From: Cupriavidus sp. D384
GTDB lineage: Bacteria; Pseudomonadota; Gammaproteobacteria; Burkholderiales; Burkholderiaceae
Assembly: GCF_001652915.1 (NCBI RefSeq)
Contig: NZ_BBQI01000059.1
Coordinates: forward strand, 110,575-174,574
Reading direction: 5' to 3'
Length of the DNA: 64,000 bases
Notes under the pieces: generated by a model
Seen by the model: the letters and a program-made list of their open reading frames with translations, nothing else
What the model was told of the DNA's origin: nothing
Databases searched by the model: none
Program-made: the position numbers and the translations under genes
Part shown: positions 46,087 through 54,810 of the stretch, piece by piece
How the letters are laid out: every line of letters begins with the position of its first letter
Numbering within the stretch: position 1 is the first letter of the stretch

Positions 46087-46614
46087 TTAGCGGATCGCGA
46101 GCGCCACCCAATAAGTCTTGAGCGCCAACAGGAACGTGACCAGCATCGGCACCCAGCGCAGATCGCGGTACAGCACGATCACCAGCACCAGCAGTGCCAT
46201 CGTGCCGAAGACCTTGATTGCCTCGCCGGCCACCAGGCCGCCGACCGACGGCTGCTTGCGCGACATATACAGACGCAGCGCAAAGAAGCCGCTGGGGACG
46301 AAACACGCCATGCCGCCGAAGAAGGCCGACCAGCCCGACGGTGCATGCTCATGCGCGAACACCGCCCAGGCGACAGCCGACAGCAGCGTCACGACGACCT
46401 GCGCCAGCACGACCTTGCCCGGTGTCATGCGCGACGGGCGCAACGCGCGCTCGCCAAGCAGCGTCACCGCTTCGGCATGCGACAGCGGATCGACAGCTTC
46501 ATCTTCGCGCGCGGCGCTATCATCCCAGTCATCACGCCAATCATCATCTCGACGATTGTCGCGGGATGCCGTGCCGACTTGCGATATTTCCTGCTGACGG
46601 TCTCGTACCACCAC
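46087..46614 (-). CDS. atpI: ATP synthase subunit I (AtpI)
   Basis: A 175-residue membrane protein with four hydrophobic segments in the C-terminal two thirds (VVLAQVVVTLLSAVAWAVFAH, SAFFGGMACFVPSGFFAL, IKVFGTMALLVLVIVLY, WVPMLVTFLLALKTYWVAL). These fit AtpI, which helps c-ring assembly and Mg2+ uptake. A charged Asp/Arg-rich N-terminus (DDDWRDDWDD) precedes them. The start is uncertain; GTG at 46614 has AGG-type sequence upstream, while an in-frame TTG at 46686 would give 199 residues. First gene of the atp operon, 285 bases before atpB. Confidence 0.85.
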   Translation of the reverse strand: MVVRDRQQEISQVGTASRDNRRDDDWRDDWDDSAAREDEAVDPLSHAEAVTLLGERALRPSRMTPGKVVLAQVVVTLLSAVAWAVFAHEHAPSGWSAFFGGMACFVPSGFFALRLYMSRKQPSVGGLVAGEAIKVFGTMALLVLVIVLYRDLRWVPMLVTFLLALKTYWVALAIR

Positions 46615-47038
46615 CTGCCTAGCCTCGTTCCAGGCCGGAACTTTTTGCGTCCGGCCAGAATTCAAACCGCACGATTCTATTAGCAATCAGCAACACGAGT
46701 CAATCTGCTTTCAGTTAGCTTGCAGCGAATTTCGCACAACGGTTGCTATCACGCATTCATGATGGATGGTGCGAAATTGCGCGGCAATGATGCGTAACGT
46801 AATTGGATTGCGCACGCTGGCGCGTGCATGATGGCTAATCGGCCATCGTTGGCGCCCATTAGGGCGTGCATTCCGAAAGGTCGGTCCCGGTGCGTCGTGC
46901 GGTTATCGCGCAGATTCATGCCACGGCGCGGTGCATGGACTTCGGGCTGTCGCGCGGTGTCGACAGCCCGGCAATATCCTCGGTAAAACGATTGCCGTAT
47001 ACCGCGTAAACGTATACGGAATCCGACCGGGACTGGCG
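46615..47038. other. Gene-free region between parB and atpI
   Basis: About 420 bases with lower GC at 46670-46830, presumably holding the atp operon promoter. Near its right end an inverted repeat (46943-46952 with 46961-46970, CGGGCTGTCG/CGACAGCCCG) lies downstream of parB but lacks a T run. No RNA gene or coding frame is supported. Confidence 0.55.
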
Positions 47039-47932
47039 TCAGGCGTTGGCAGCCGGCTCGCGCAGGCGGGTCAGCACGCCATCGAGCGCGTCGTTGGTGC
47101 TGAAGTGGATGGTCAGCTGGCCTTTGCCCCGTGCGCCCAGCTTGATCTGCACGGCCAGCCCCAGCGTGTCGGACAGTTCCTCTTCGAGCCGCGCCACATC
47201 GCGCGTACCGTTGCCCTGCTTCTGCTTGAGCGACTTCAGGTCGAACGGCTTCAGCGTCGACGCGACGAGCTTCTCGGTTTCGCGTACCGATAGCCGCTTG
47301 TTCACGATCTGGTTGGCCAGCGTGATCTGGTTGGCGCCATCCACGGCCAGCAGCGCGCGCGCGTGTCCCATGTCGAGATCGCCCGCCATCAGCATGGTCT
47401 GCACCGGCGATGCCAGGTTCAGCAGGCGCAGCAGGTTCGAAACCGCGCTGCGCGAACGGCCGACCGATTCGGCCGCCTGCTCGTGCGTGAAACTGAATTC
47501 GCGGATCAGGCGCATGATGCCCTGCGCCTCTTCCAGCGGATTCAGGTCTTCGCGCTGGATATTCTCGATCAGCGCCATCGCGGCGGCGGCCTCGTCGGGC
47601 ACGTCCTTGACCAGGACCGGCACCTTGTCGAGCCCTGCCAGCTTCGACGCGCGGAAGCGACGTTCGCCAGCGATGATTTCGTAGCGATCCGGCTCCGCCA
47701 CGCGGCGCACCAGGATCGGCTGCATCAGCCCCTGCGCACGGATGCTCGCCGCCAGTTCCTGCAGCGCGCCCTCGTCCATGCGGGTACGCGGCTGGTACTT
47801 GCCGGGCTGGAGCTGATTGACGCCCAGCACCGACGGTGCGCCATCCTGCTTTGCGGTTTCGACAATCTCGGCCGGCCCGCCGAGCAGTGCTTCCAGCCCC
47901 CGGCCCAGACCCTTCTTCTTAGCGGTCACCAT
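47039..47932 (-). CDS. parB: Chromosome partitioning protein ParB
   Basis: CTP-dependent DNA clamp that loads at parS sites and spreads, 297 residues. The N-terminal LGRGLEALLGG tag contacts ParA. ParB boxes follow: LQPGKYQPRTRMDEGALQELAASIRAQGLMQPILV and the arginine patch GERRFRASKLAGL. The helix-turn-helix is FTHEQAAESVGRSRSAVSNLLRLL, and a C-terminal dimerisation domain ends the protein. ATG at 47932 follows the parA stop by about 30 bases. Four perfect parS sites lie 2-4 kb upstream. Confidence 0.98.
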   Translation of the reverse strand: MVTAKKKGLGRGLEALLGGPAEIVETAKQDGAPSVLGVNQLQPGKYQPRTRMDEGALQELAASIRAQGLMQPILVRRVAEPDRYEIIAGERRFRASKLAGLDKVPVLVKDVPDEAAAAMALIENIQREDLNPLEEAQGIMRLIREFSFTHEQAAESVGRSRSAVSNLLRLLNLASPVQTMLMAGDLDMGHARALLAVDGANQITLANQIVNKRLSVRETEKLVASTLKPFDLKSLKQKQGNGTRDVARLEEELSDTLGLAVQIKLGARGKGQLTIHFSTNDALDGVLTRLREPAANA

Positions 47933-47964
47933 GCTCGCCACCCTTCCCTGTCTGTTCGTGCCGC

Positions 47965-48738
47965 TCAACCGAGCTGGCGTACGCGCGCGATCATCTCCGC
48001 GCCGAAATCAAGATACGCTTTGGCGCCCTTCGAGGACGCATCGAAGGCCACGCCCGGCATGCCATATGACGGTGCCTCGGCCAGCCGCACATTGCGCGGG
48101 ATCACGGTCTTGAATACCTTCTCCGCGAAGTGGGCCTCCAGTTGCGCCGATACCTGCTGCTGCAGCGTCACGCGCGGGTCGAACATCACGCGCAGCAAGC
48201 CGATCACCTTCAGGTCGCGATTCAGGTTGGCATGCACCTGCTTGATCGTGTTGACCAGGTCGGACAGCCCTTCGAGCGCGAAATACTCGCACTGCATCGG
48301 CACGATCACGCCATGCGCGGCGCACAGGCCGTTCAGCGTGAGCAGCGACAGCGACGGCGGGCAGTCGATCAGCACGAAGTCATACTGGTCGTCCACCTCG
48401 GCCAGCGCCTGCTTGAGGCGCCGCTCGCGCTGGTCCAGTTCCACCAGTTCCACTTCGGCACCGGCCAGTTCGCGGTTGGCCGGCAGCACGTCGTAGCGGC
48501 CCGACTCCGATCGCCGGGTTGCCTGCTGTACCGATGCCAGCCCCACCAGCACCTGGTACACGCTGTGTTCCAGCGACTGCTTGTCGATGCCCGAGCCCAT
48601 CGAGGCATTGCCCTGGGGGTCCAGGTCGACCAGCAGCACACGCTGCTCCTGCGCGGCCAGACCGGCGGCCAGATTCACCGTGGTGGTGGTCTTGCCGACG
48701 CCGCCCTTCTGGTTTGCGATCACAAATACCTTGGCCAT
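47965..48738 (-). CDS. parA: Chromosome partitioning ATPase ParA (Soj)
   Basis: Deviant-Walker ATPase that drives origin segregation with ParB, 257 residues. The N-terminus [28 protein letters not shown] has the signature Lys11 and P-loop; [16 protein letters not shown] and [17 protein letters not shown] follow. There is no N-terminal DNA-binding extension, so it is the chromosomal type. It sits in a mnmG-rsmG-parA-parB run on one strand. Confidence 0.98.
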   Translation of the reverse strand: MAKVFVIANQKGGVGKTTTTVNLAAGLAAQEQRVLLVDLDPQGNASMGSGIDKQSLEHSVYQVLVGLASVQQATRRSESGRYDVLPANRELAGAEVELVELDQRERRLKQALAEVDDQYDFVLIDCPPSLSLLTLNGLCAAHGVIVPMQCEYFALEGLSDLVNTIKQVHANLNRDLKVIGLLRVMFDPRVTLQQQVSAQLEAHFAEKVFKTVIPRNVRLAEAPSYGMPGVAFDASSKGAKAYLDFGAEMIARVRQLG

Positions 48739-48814
48739 ATGCGCTTGCAGCTCCCTGTGTGTGTCATTCATATTCATGCGACGAATAACACTTCCCAAAT
48801 TCAAACCTGCGGAT

Positions 48815-49522
48815 TCAACGCCGCGATAACACTACGAGATGCCGTTCTGCGTCCAGCTCGGGGACGACGATTTTCGGCACCGATTCCACTTGCCACGTCT
48901 GCATCATGCCGGCGGCTTCCATCCGGTCGATCTCGGCCTGTGGATAAACACCCTTCATCGCCAGCAGCTTGCCGCCCGGCGCCAGCAGGTGGCCGGACAG
49001 GTTCACGAAGTCCGTCAGCTCGGCAAATGCGCGCGACGTAATGACGGCATAGCCATTGGCATCTTCGATCTTCTCCACCGGCCCCCAATGCGCGGCCGCG
49101 TTGGTCAGATGCAGTTGCGCACGGCACTGCGTCAGAAACGCAGTCTTCTTCTGCACGATATCGACCATCAGCACCGACACATCCGGACGGGCGATGGCCA
49201 GGGGCATGCCCGGCATGCCGCCACCCGAGCCAACGTCGAGCACCCGCCCCCGCGCAGCATCGGGTACGGCCGTGCTGCGGGCAGCCTCCGCCAGCGCGGG
49301 GACTGCCGCCAGCGAATCGAGCATGTGGTGGGTCAGCATCTCGTCGGGATGACGGATGGCAGTTAGGTTGTAGACGCTGTTCCATTTGCGGAGCAGCGTC
49401 AGGTACGCGAACAGCGTCTCGATCTGTGCGGGGGCCAGTGCCAGGCCGATGGCGGCAAGCCCGGCTTCCAGGCGTTGGCGTTGAGCAGCCTCGTCAACCA
49501 CGGTGTATCGGTAGCCGCCCAC
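48815..49522 (-). CDS. rsmG: 16S rRNA (guanine-527 N7)-methyltransferase RsmG
   Basis: SAM-dependent methyltransferase for G527 of 16S rRNA (formerly gidB), 235 residues. It has [29 protein letters not shown], the SAM motif [28 protein letters not shown], and [14 protein letters not shown]. The GTG start directly follows the mnmG stop, indicating coupling. A perfect DnaA-box sequence occurs in the gene at 48939-48947. Confidence 0.97.
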   Translation of the reverse strand: MGGYRYTVVDEAAQRQRLEAGLAAIGLALAPAQIETLFAYLTLLRKWNSVYNLTAIRHPDEMLTHHMLDSLAAVPALAEAARSTAVPDAARGRVLDVGSGGGMPGMPLAIARPDVSVLMVDIVQKKTAFLTQCRAQLHLTNAAAHWGPVEKIEDANGYAVITSRAFAELTDFVNLSGHLLAPGGKLLAMKGVYPQAEIDRMEAAGMMQTWQVESVPKIVVPELDAERHLVVLSRR

Positions 49523-51478
49523 TCAGGCAGCCTCCTGGCCGTCGCCGGCCTTTCCGTTCGTCTGCGCCGTGCGCCCCATGCCCTTCTTCTTCAGATGCAC
49601 CAGCAACAGTGAGATCGCCGCTGGCGTGACGCCCGAAATCCGCGAAGCCTGGCCCAGCGTTTCCGGACGGTGCTGGTTCAGCTTCTGGCTGACTTCGAAC
49701 CCAAGGCCACGGACTTCGGTGTAGTCGAAGTCCAGCGGCAGCCTGGTGGCTTCATTGGCGCCCAGCTTGTCCACCTCGGCCGCCTGACGGGCGATGTAGC
49801 CATGGTATTTGATGCCGATCTCGATCTGCTCGCGGATCTGTTCGGCCAGCATGGCATCGTCAGCGAGCGGCGTTTCCGGTGCATAACGGCCATCCTGCAG
49901 GGCCACCAGTGCTTCGTAGCGGACTTCCGGGCGGCGCAGCAGATCAGCCAGCGAGTACTCCCGCTCGATGGCCTTGCCCAGCAGCGCTACGGCATCAACT
50001 TCGGGCAGCAGCGTCGGGTTGACCCACGTCGACTTCAGGCGCTCTGTTTCACGTGAAACAGCGTCGCGCTTGCGGTTGAAGGCATCCCAGCGTGCGTCAT
50101 CCACCACGCCCAGTTCGCGACCGGCTTCGGTCAGACGCATGTCGGCATTATCTTCGCGCAGGCTCAGGCGGAACTCGGCGCGGCTTGTGAACATGCGGTA
50201 CGGCTCAGTCACACCACGCGTAATCAGGTCGTCCACGAGTACGCCCAGATACGCCTGGTCGCGACGCGGCGTCCAGGCATCGCGCTCGCGCACGAAGCAT
50301 CCGGCATTGATACCGGCCAGCAGCCCCTGAGCGGCGGCTTCTTCGTAGCCGGTCGTACCGTTGATCTGGCCGGCAAAGAACAGGCCCTGAATCGCCTTGC
50401 TTTCCAGCGACGCCTTCAGGCCTCGCGGATCAAAGTAGTCGTATTCGATGGCGTAGCCCGGGCGCAGGATATGTGCGTTCTCCATGCCCCGGATCGAATG
50501 CACCAGATCCAGCTGCACATCGAATGGCAGGCTCGTCGAAATGCCGTTCGGGTAGAACTCGTTGGTCGTCAGCCCTTCCGGCTCAAGGAAAATCTGATGG
50601 CTTTCCTTGCCCGAAAAACGATGAATCTTGTCCTCGATGCTCGGGCAATAGCGCGGCCCTACCCCCTCGATCACGCCTGTGTACATCGGCGACCGGTCGA
50701 GACCGCTGCGGATAATGTCGTGGGTACGGCTATTGGTATGGGTGATCCAGCACGGCAGTTGCTGCGGGTGCTGGTCCGGGCGGCCGAGGAACGAGAACAC
50801 CGGTACCGGGTCCAGGTCGCCGGGCTGCTCTTCCATGACCGAGAAATCGATGGTCCGACCATCGATCCGGGGCGGCGTACCGGTCTTCAGGCGGCCCTGC
50901 GGCAGCTTCAGTTCCTTCAGGCGAGCCGACAGCGACACCGCAGCCGGGTCACCGGCACGCCCGCCCGTGTAGTTGTCCAGGCCCACGTGGATCTTGCCAT
51001 CGAGGAAGGTACCGGCGGTCAACACCACCGCACGGGCGCGGAAGTCGATTCCCGCCTGGGTACGGGCACCCACCACGCGGTCGCCCTCCACCATCAGGTC
51101 GTCCACGGCCTGCTGGAACAGCATCAGGTTGGGCTGATTCTCCAGGCGCGTGCGGATGGCCTTGCGGTACAGCACGCGGTCAGCCTGGGCACGCGTGGCG
51201 CGCACGGCCGGACCCTTGCTGGAATTGAGGATCCGGAACTGGATGCCGGCTTCGTCGGTGGCGGCTGCCATCGCGCCGCCCATGGCGTCCACTTCCTTGA
51301 CCAGATGCCCCTTGCCAATGCCGCCAATCGACGGATTGCAGCTCATCTGGCCCAACGTCTCGATGTTGTGCGTGAGCAGCAGCGTCTGGCAGCCCATGCG
51401 CGCGGCGGCGAGGGCAGCTTCGGTGCCGGCGTGACCACCGCCGACGACAATGACGTCGAATTCTTTCGGGTAAAGCAT
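49523..51478 (-). CDS. mnmG: tRNA uridine-5-carboxymethylaminomethyl modification enzyme MnmG
   Basis: FAD enzyme that with MnmE modifies U34 of tRNAs (formerly gidA), 651 residues. The dinucleotide fold is [23 protein letters not shown] (residues 7-29). [37 protein letters not shown] and [14 protein letters not shown] are GidA blocks. ATG at 51478 is preferred to an upstream in-frame start that would reach a parS site. A parS site lies inside the coding sequence at 50045-50060. Confidence 0.98.
   Translation of the reverse strand: MLYPKEFDVIVVGGGHAGTEAALAAARMGCQTLLLTHNIETLGQMSCNPSIGGIGKGHLVKEVDAMGGAMAAATDEAGIQFRILNSSKGPAVRATRAQADRVLYRKAIRTRLENQPNLMLFQQAVDDLMVEGDRVVGARTQAGIDFRARAVVLTAGTFLDGKIHVGLDNYTGGRAGDPAAVSLSARLKELKLPQGRLKTGTPPRIDGRTIDFSVMEEQPGDLDPVPVFSFLGRPDQHPQQLPCWITHTNSRTHDIIRSGLDRSPMYTGVIEGVGPRYCPSIEDKIHRFSGKESHQIFLEPEGLTTNEFYPNGISTSLPFDVQLDLVHSIRGMENAHILRPGYAIEYDYFDPRGLKASLESKAIQGLFFAGQINGTTGYEEAAAQGLLAGINAGCFVRERDAWTPRRDQAYLGVLVDDLITRGVTEPYRMFTSRAEFRLSLREDNADMRLTEAGRELGVVDDARWDAFNRKRDAVSRETERLKSTWVNPTLLPEVDAVALLGKAIEREYSLADLLRRPEVRYEALVALQDGRYAPETPLADDAMLAEQIREQIEIGIKYHGYIARQAAEVDKLGANEATRLPLDFDYTEVRGLGFEVSQKLNQHRPETLGQASRISGVTPAAISLLLVHLKKKGMGRTAQTNGKAGDGQEAA
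50045..50060. promoter_or_regulatory. parS centromere site inside mnmG
   Basis: TGTTTCACGTGAAACA, an exact match to the universal 16-bp chromosomal parS palindrome. It is embedded in mnmG coding sequence, which must encode the protein and keep the site at once. Confidence 0.95.
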
Positions 51479-51524
51479 GGGACACCTCCTCCGGGAGGCT
51501 GGGCGGGAAAAATCGGGATGACGA

Positions 51525-51530
51525 ATTATA
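51525..51530 (-). promoter_or_regulatory. Likely -10 element of the mnmG promoter
   Basis: The minus strand reads TATAAT about 47 bases upstream of the mnmG ATG. The -35 is weak. The nearest parS lies about 35 bases further upstream. Confidence 0.5.
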
Positions 51531-51564
51531 GCGGCAATCGTTTGGCGGACTCTGCCCACGGCCA

Positions 51565-51580
51565 TGTTTCACGTGAAACA
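51565..51580. promoter_or_regulatory. parS centromere site upstream of mnmG
   Basis: Exact 16-bp parS palindrome in the mnmG promoter-proximal spacer. Confidence 0.95.
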
Positions 51581-51614
51581 TGGCGTGAACGGTACTCTGC
51601 GGATGACCAAAGTG

Positions 51615-51630
51615 TGTTTCACGTGAAACA
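51615..51630. promoter_or_regulatory. parS centromere site, second of the intergenic cluster
   Basis: Exact 16-bp parS palindrome starting 50 bases from the previous one, close to five helical turns. Confidence 0.95.
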
Positions 51631-51649
51631 CTCGCGCGAGGGCAAGGCC

Positions 51650-51678
51650 AAAAGAAAAGGCCCCGCTTGCACGGGGCC
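51650..51678 (-). terminator. Terminator of the N-formylglutamate amidohydrolase-like gene
   Basis: Stem GGCCCCG/CGGGGCC (51659-51665 with 51672-51678) and loop CTTGCA. On the minus strand TTTTCTTTT follows. It lies between two parS sites. Confidence 0.85.
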
Positions 51679-51693
51679 CTTCCCTACCGCCAC

Positions 51694-51709
51694 TGTTTCA
51701 CGTGAAACA
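51694..51709. promoter_or_regulatory. parS centromere site, third of the intergenic cluster
   Basis: Exact 16-bp parS palindrome, 79 bases from the previous site and 4 bases from the stop codon of the amidohydrolase gene, so it lies in that gene's 3' untranslated region. Confidence 0.95.
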
Positions 51710-51713
51710 TGGT

Positions 51714-52604
51714 TCAGAGCTGGCTGCGAATATATCCGGCGATGGTTTCCGACAACGATGCCAGATCACGCTGCAGCGTCGCGAACCCTGCATTTGGCGC
51801 CTTGGTCGCCTCGTCCATATACAACGGGCGCCGGATTTCGATCTGCAGGCTGTTGCGCCTCTCCGCCGGCCTTCCGATCTGGGCGATCAACTGCACGCCC
51901 TTGTACGGATCATTGCGGGACACCGTGTAGCCCATCGACTTCAATTCCCGCTCCACCAGATCCACGATGCCCGGCTCGCAGGTCGTGCCGTCCCGGTCGC
52001 CCAGTACAAAGTCCGCCAGCGGGTGCGGGCTGTTGATCTTGAGCCGCTCATAGGCATTGTTCGGCATCGAGTGCAGGTTCAGATGCCAAAGCGCGCCGAA
52101 TTGCCGGTATGCGGACTCCACGGCTTCGGACAGCGCGGCATGGTACGGCCGGTAGTAACGTCCGATGCGGTTCTGGACCTCTGCCACCGAGAGCTGCCGG
52201 TCGTAGATCGGCGTGGCCGCATCCACCTTCCGCCAGATCAGGCCATAGCCGAGGCGCGTTTTCTCGCCCGGCGACAGCGGCGTGGGCCATGGCGCATCCA
52301 GCAGTTCCGGGTCCAGGTCCTCGAGCATCCGGTTGGGATCGATGTAGACACGCGGAAACGTCGCGCCAATCAGCGTGCCGCCGACCTTGGGGATGGCTCC
52401 CCACAGCGTGTCGATATGGGTATCTTCGCCGCCACGCAGCCGCGCCAGCGGCACGGCAGCCAGGAAATCGGCCGGATAGTGGACGCCGCTATGCGGCGAA
52501 TCGCAGACCAGCGGCAGCGCCAGCCCTTCCGGCAGGGCCAGCGTAAACGGGCCGCCCGGCGCATCGCCCTGTACCGCCTGGTAAGGTGTGTCGAATATCG
52601 CCAT
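51714..52604 (-). CDS. N-formylglutamate amidohydrolase-family protein
   Basis: A 296-residue zinc hydrolase of the FGase family, which releases formate and glutamate from N-formylglutamate in histidine degradation. CDSPHSGVHYPADF (near 34-47) and GEDTHIDTLWG hold probable metal ligands, with FPRVYIDPNR and LHSMPNNAY further on. The rest of a hut operon is absent; instead it follows a Bug receptor gene by 3 bases, so it may act on another N-acyl amino acid. Ends at the parS/terminator region. Confidence 0.88.
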   Translation of the reverse strand: MAIFDTPYQAVQGDAPGGPFTLALPEGLALPLVCDSPHSGVHYPADFLAAVPLARLRGGEDTHIDTLWGAIPKVGGTLIGATFPRVYIDPNRMLEDLDPELLDAPWPTPLSPGEKTRLGYGLIWRKVDAATPIYDRQLSVAEVQNRIGRYYRPYHAALSEAVESAYRQFGALWHLNLHSMPNNAYERLKINSPHPLADFVLGDRDGTTCEPGIVDLVERELKSMGYTVSRNDPYKGVQLIAQIGRPAERRNSLQIEIRRPLYMDEATKAPNAGFATLQRDLASLSETIAGYIRSQL

Positions 52605-52607
52605 GGC

Positions 52608-53624
52608 TCAATCCAGCTTGATGTTGGCGGCCTTGGCGACACGCGCGTAGCGTGCCATGGCCTGCTGGATCTGCGCCTTGAACTGGTCCGGCGTGGTCGG
52701 CACCAGCGTGCCGCCAGACTCCTCGATCTTGCGCTTGAACTCGGGATTCAGCATCGCCTTGTGGATGGCAGCGTTCAGCTTGTCGACGATGGGCTGGGGC
52801 GTACCCGCCGGCGCAACGATACCGAACCAGCCGCCATCGCCCATATCCTTGTAGCCAAGCTCGGCGTACGTGGGCACGTTCGGCAGTTGCGGCGAGCGTT
52901 GTGCGCCCAGCAGGGCCAGCGCGCGCAGCCGGCCGGCCTTTACGTGCGGCAGCGTGGTCGACAGATTGTCAGTGATCGCATTCACCTGCCCCGCCAGCGC
53001 GTCGTTCAGCGCCAGGCCCGCGCCCTTGTACGGCACGTGCAGCAGGTCGATCTTGGCCAGCATCATGAAGTTTTCGATGTTTGCGTGACCTAACGATCCG
53101 GCGCCGGGCGACGCAAACGTGTACTTGCCAGGATTGGCCTTGGCGAGTGCCACAAACTCCTGCATGTTCTTGGCGGGTACGCTCGGATGCACGGCAAAGA
53201 CGCTGGGGACGGCCGCCACATTGGTCACCGGCGCAAAGTCCTTGATCGGGTCGTAGCCCAGCTTGGGGTATACGGCCGGGTTGGAGCCATGCGTGCTGAC
53301 CGTCGCCATCCCGATGGTGTAGCCGTCGGGTACCGACCGCGCAACCTGTTCCATGCCGATCGAGCCGCCCGCCCCACCCTTGTTGTCGACCACGATGGTC
53401 TGGCCCAGCTCGCGCCCCGCGTACTCGGCCACCAGCCGCGCCGACAGATCGGTAGTCCCCCCCGCAGCAAATGGCACGACCAGACGGATCGGCTTGTTGG
53501 GATAGTTGGATTGTGCTGCCGCCGGCATCGCAACGCCGCCAAAAACGGCGGCTACGGCTGTGGACAACATTGTGGAAAACATCAGCCGACGACGCGTGGC
53601 GCAGGCAGGCAGGGCTCGGTTCAT
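52608..53624 (-). CDS. Bug-family (TctC) periplasmic solute receptor
   Basis: A 338-residue tripartite tricarboxylate transporter receptor. The signal peptide (about 1-38) ends in AMPAAAQ. The mature part begins SNYPNKPIRLVVPFAAGGTTDLSARLVAEYAGRELGQTIVVDNKGGAGGSIGMEQVARSVPDGYTIG, the Bug signature with the carboxylate-binding loop. No membrane partner (TctA/TctB) is nearby. It is operonic with the amidohydrolase gene and divergent from a LysR gene, which suggests uptake or sensing of the compound that enzyme degrades. Bug genes are abundant in this bacterial family. Confidence 0.95.
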   Translation of the reverse strand: MNRALPACATRRRLMFSTMLSTAVAAVFGGVAMPAAAQSNYPNKPIRLVVPFAAGGTTDLSARLVAEYAGRELGQTIVVDNKGGAGGSIGMEQVARSVPDGYTIGMATVSTHGSNPAVYPKLGYDPIKDFAPVTNVAAVPSVFAVHPSVPAKNMQEFVALAKANPGKYTFASPGAGSLGHANIENFMMLAKIDLLHVPYKGAGLALNDALAGQVNAITDNLSTTLPHVKAGRLRALALLGAQRSPQLPNVPTYAELGYKDMGDGGWFGIVAPAGTPQPIVDKLNAAIHKAMLNPEFKRKIEESGGTLVPTTPDQFKAQIQQAMARYARVAKAANIKLD

Positions 53625-53752
53625 GACGTAAAACTCCTCGTATTTTCGTTCTCGAATCGGGGTACCGAGCTGGGGAGTTTCGGCAGTTTACCGGCCCTGC
53701 ACAAACGACTATATTGCACGCTTCCATTACCAAAGCTCATTCTCAAGTCACC

Positions 53753-54676
53753 ATGCGTATACGCTCACCGTCGATGTCCGAGCTTCACGCATTTGTGACG
53801 GCGGCCCGGCTTGGCAGTTTTACCCGAGCGGCAGAAACGCTGTGCGTGACACAGGGTGCCATCAGCCGCGCCATCTCCCGGCTGGAGTCCCATTTCGGCC
53901 AGCCCCTGATCCACCGCAATGCCCACAAACTCACGCTGACCGAGGCTGGACGCCAATTTCTGGACGCTATTACCGGCCCGCTTGCCGCCATCGAGAGCGC
54001 CAGTGCGGCCATGCTGGGCGAGGATCGCCAGCATCACCTGACCCTGTCCGCCGTGCCCACGCTCGCCAGCGTCTGGCTGGTGCCCCGCCTGCCCGACTTC
54101 CACCGCAAGCATCCCGACATCCGGCTCGATTTCGTCCCCTATCGTCGTGACGAAGACTTTTCTGGCGCAAAACCCGATGCGGCGATCCTCACCGGCGAAG
54201 CCAGCCACTGGCCCCACCTGCAGGTCGACTACGTCATCGGCCGCGAAATGGTGCCGGTTTGCCACCCCGCCCGGGCCCATGCACGGCAGGCTGCCAATCT
54301 GTGGAAAAGTCCGTCAGACCTGATGGGTGAGCCGCTGCTTTTCCACACAACTGCCCCCAGGAACTGGGAGAACTGGTTGCGGGCCACGGGCGTACCCAAC
54401 GCTGCGCCCGCGCTTGCCCGCGGATTTGACCAGGTGTCGATTCTGCTGGAGGCCGTGAAGGCCGATATGGGCGTCGCCGTTTTGCAGCGATGCCTTGTCA
54501 GAGATGCCTTGCAGGCCGGTCAGGTGGTGGCGCCGTTCGATCTTCCGGTCACGCTGAACCGGGGATATTTCCTCTGTGCGCCACGTGAAAAAAGCGAACA
54601 TCGGGCCCTGGCAGTGTTCCGGGAATGGCTGCTTTCGGCTGCGGCGATAGATATCATCGAGCTAGTTCGCCAATAG
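53753..54676 (+). CDS. LysR-family transcriptional regulator (GcvA-like subgroup)
   Basis: A 307-residue LTTR. The N-terminal winged helix is SMSELHAFVTAARLGSFTRAAETLCVTQGAISRAISRLESHFGQPLIHR, followed by LTEAGRQFLDAI. The effector-binding domain follows, with VPTLASVWLVPRLPDFHRKHPDIRLD, typical of the GcvA/AmpR subgroup. ATG at 53753 begins just before the DNA-binding domain. It is divergent from the Bug receptor across a 128-base spacer, so that gene and the downstream amidohydrolase are its likely targets. Confidence 0.95.
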   Translation: MRIRSPSMSELHAFVTAARLGSFTRAAETLCVTQGAISRAISRLESHFGQPLIHRNAHKLTLTEAGRQFLDAITGPLAAIESASAAMLGEDRQHHLTLSAVPTLASVWLVPRLPDFHRKHPDIRLDFVPYRRDEDFSGAKPDAAILTGEASHWPHLQVDYVIGREMVPVCHPARAHARQAANLWKSPSDLMGEPLLFHTTAPRNWENWLRATGVPNAAPALARGFDQVSILLEAVKADMGVAVLQRCLVRDALQAGQVVAPFDLPVTLNRGYFLCAPREKSEHRALAVFREWLLSAAAIDIIELVRQ

Positions 54677-54695
54677 TTATCCACACTGTGGATAG
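54677..54695. promoter_or_regulatory. Two inverted DnaA-box-like sites after the LysR gene
   Basis: TTATCCACA (54677-54685) and TGTGGATAG (54687-54695) form an inverted repeat around a single central base, directly after the LysR stop codon. The first is a perfect DnaA box, the second has one mismatch. Confidence 0.5.
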
Positions 54696-54722
54696 TTTTG
54701 TGAACAACATCGGTTTTGCGAA

Positions 54723-54751
54723 TAAAAACGGCGCCAAATCAGGCACCGTTA
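54723..54751 (-). terminator. Terminator of the livF operon
   Basis: Stem AACGGCGCC (54727-54735) with GGCACCGTT (54742-54750), one mismatch. A T-rich tail follows on the minus strand. It lies 60 bases after livF. Confidence 0.75.
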
Positions 54752-54810
54752 TTTTCCAAATAGATGTATACGTACCCAAAGACGTGCCGTGGCCGTATCC
54801 CCGGGTCACC

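Noticed and set aside
46943..46970. Inverted repeat after parB as an intrinsic terminator
   Set aside because: The stem is good, but no T run follows on the minus strand, so it is not called a terminator.
48939..48947. DnaA box in rsmG as part of an origin
   Set aside because: A single box within coding sequence without AT-rich unwinding sequence nearby; an origin call is not supported.
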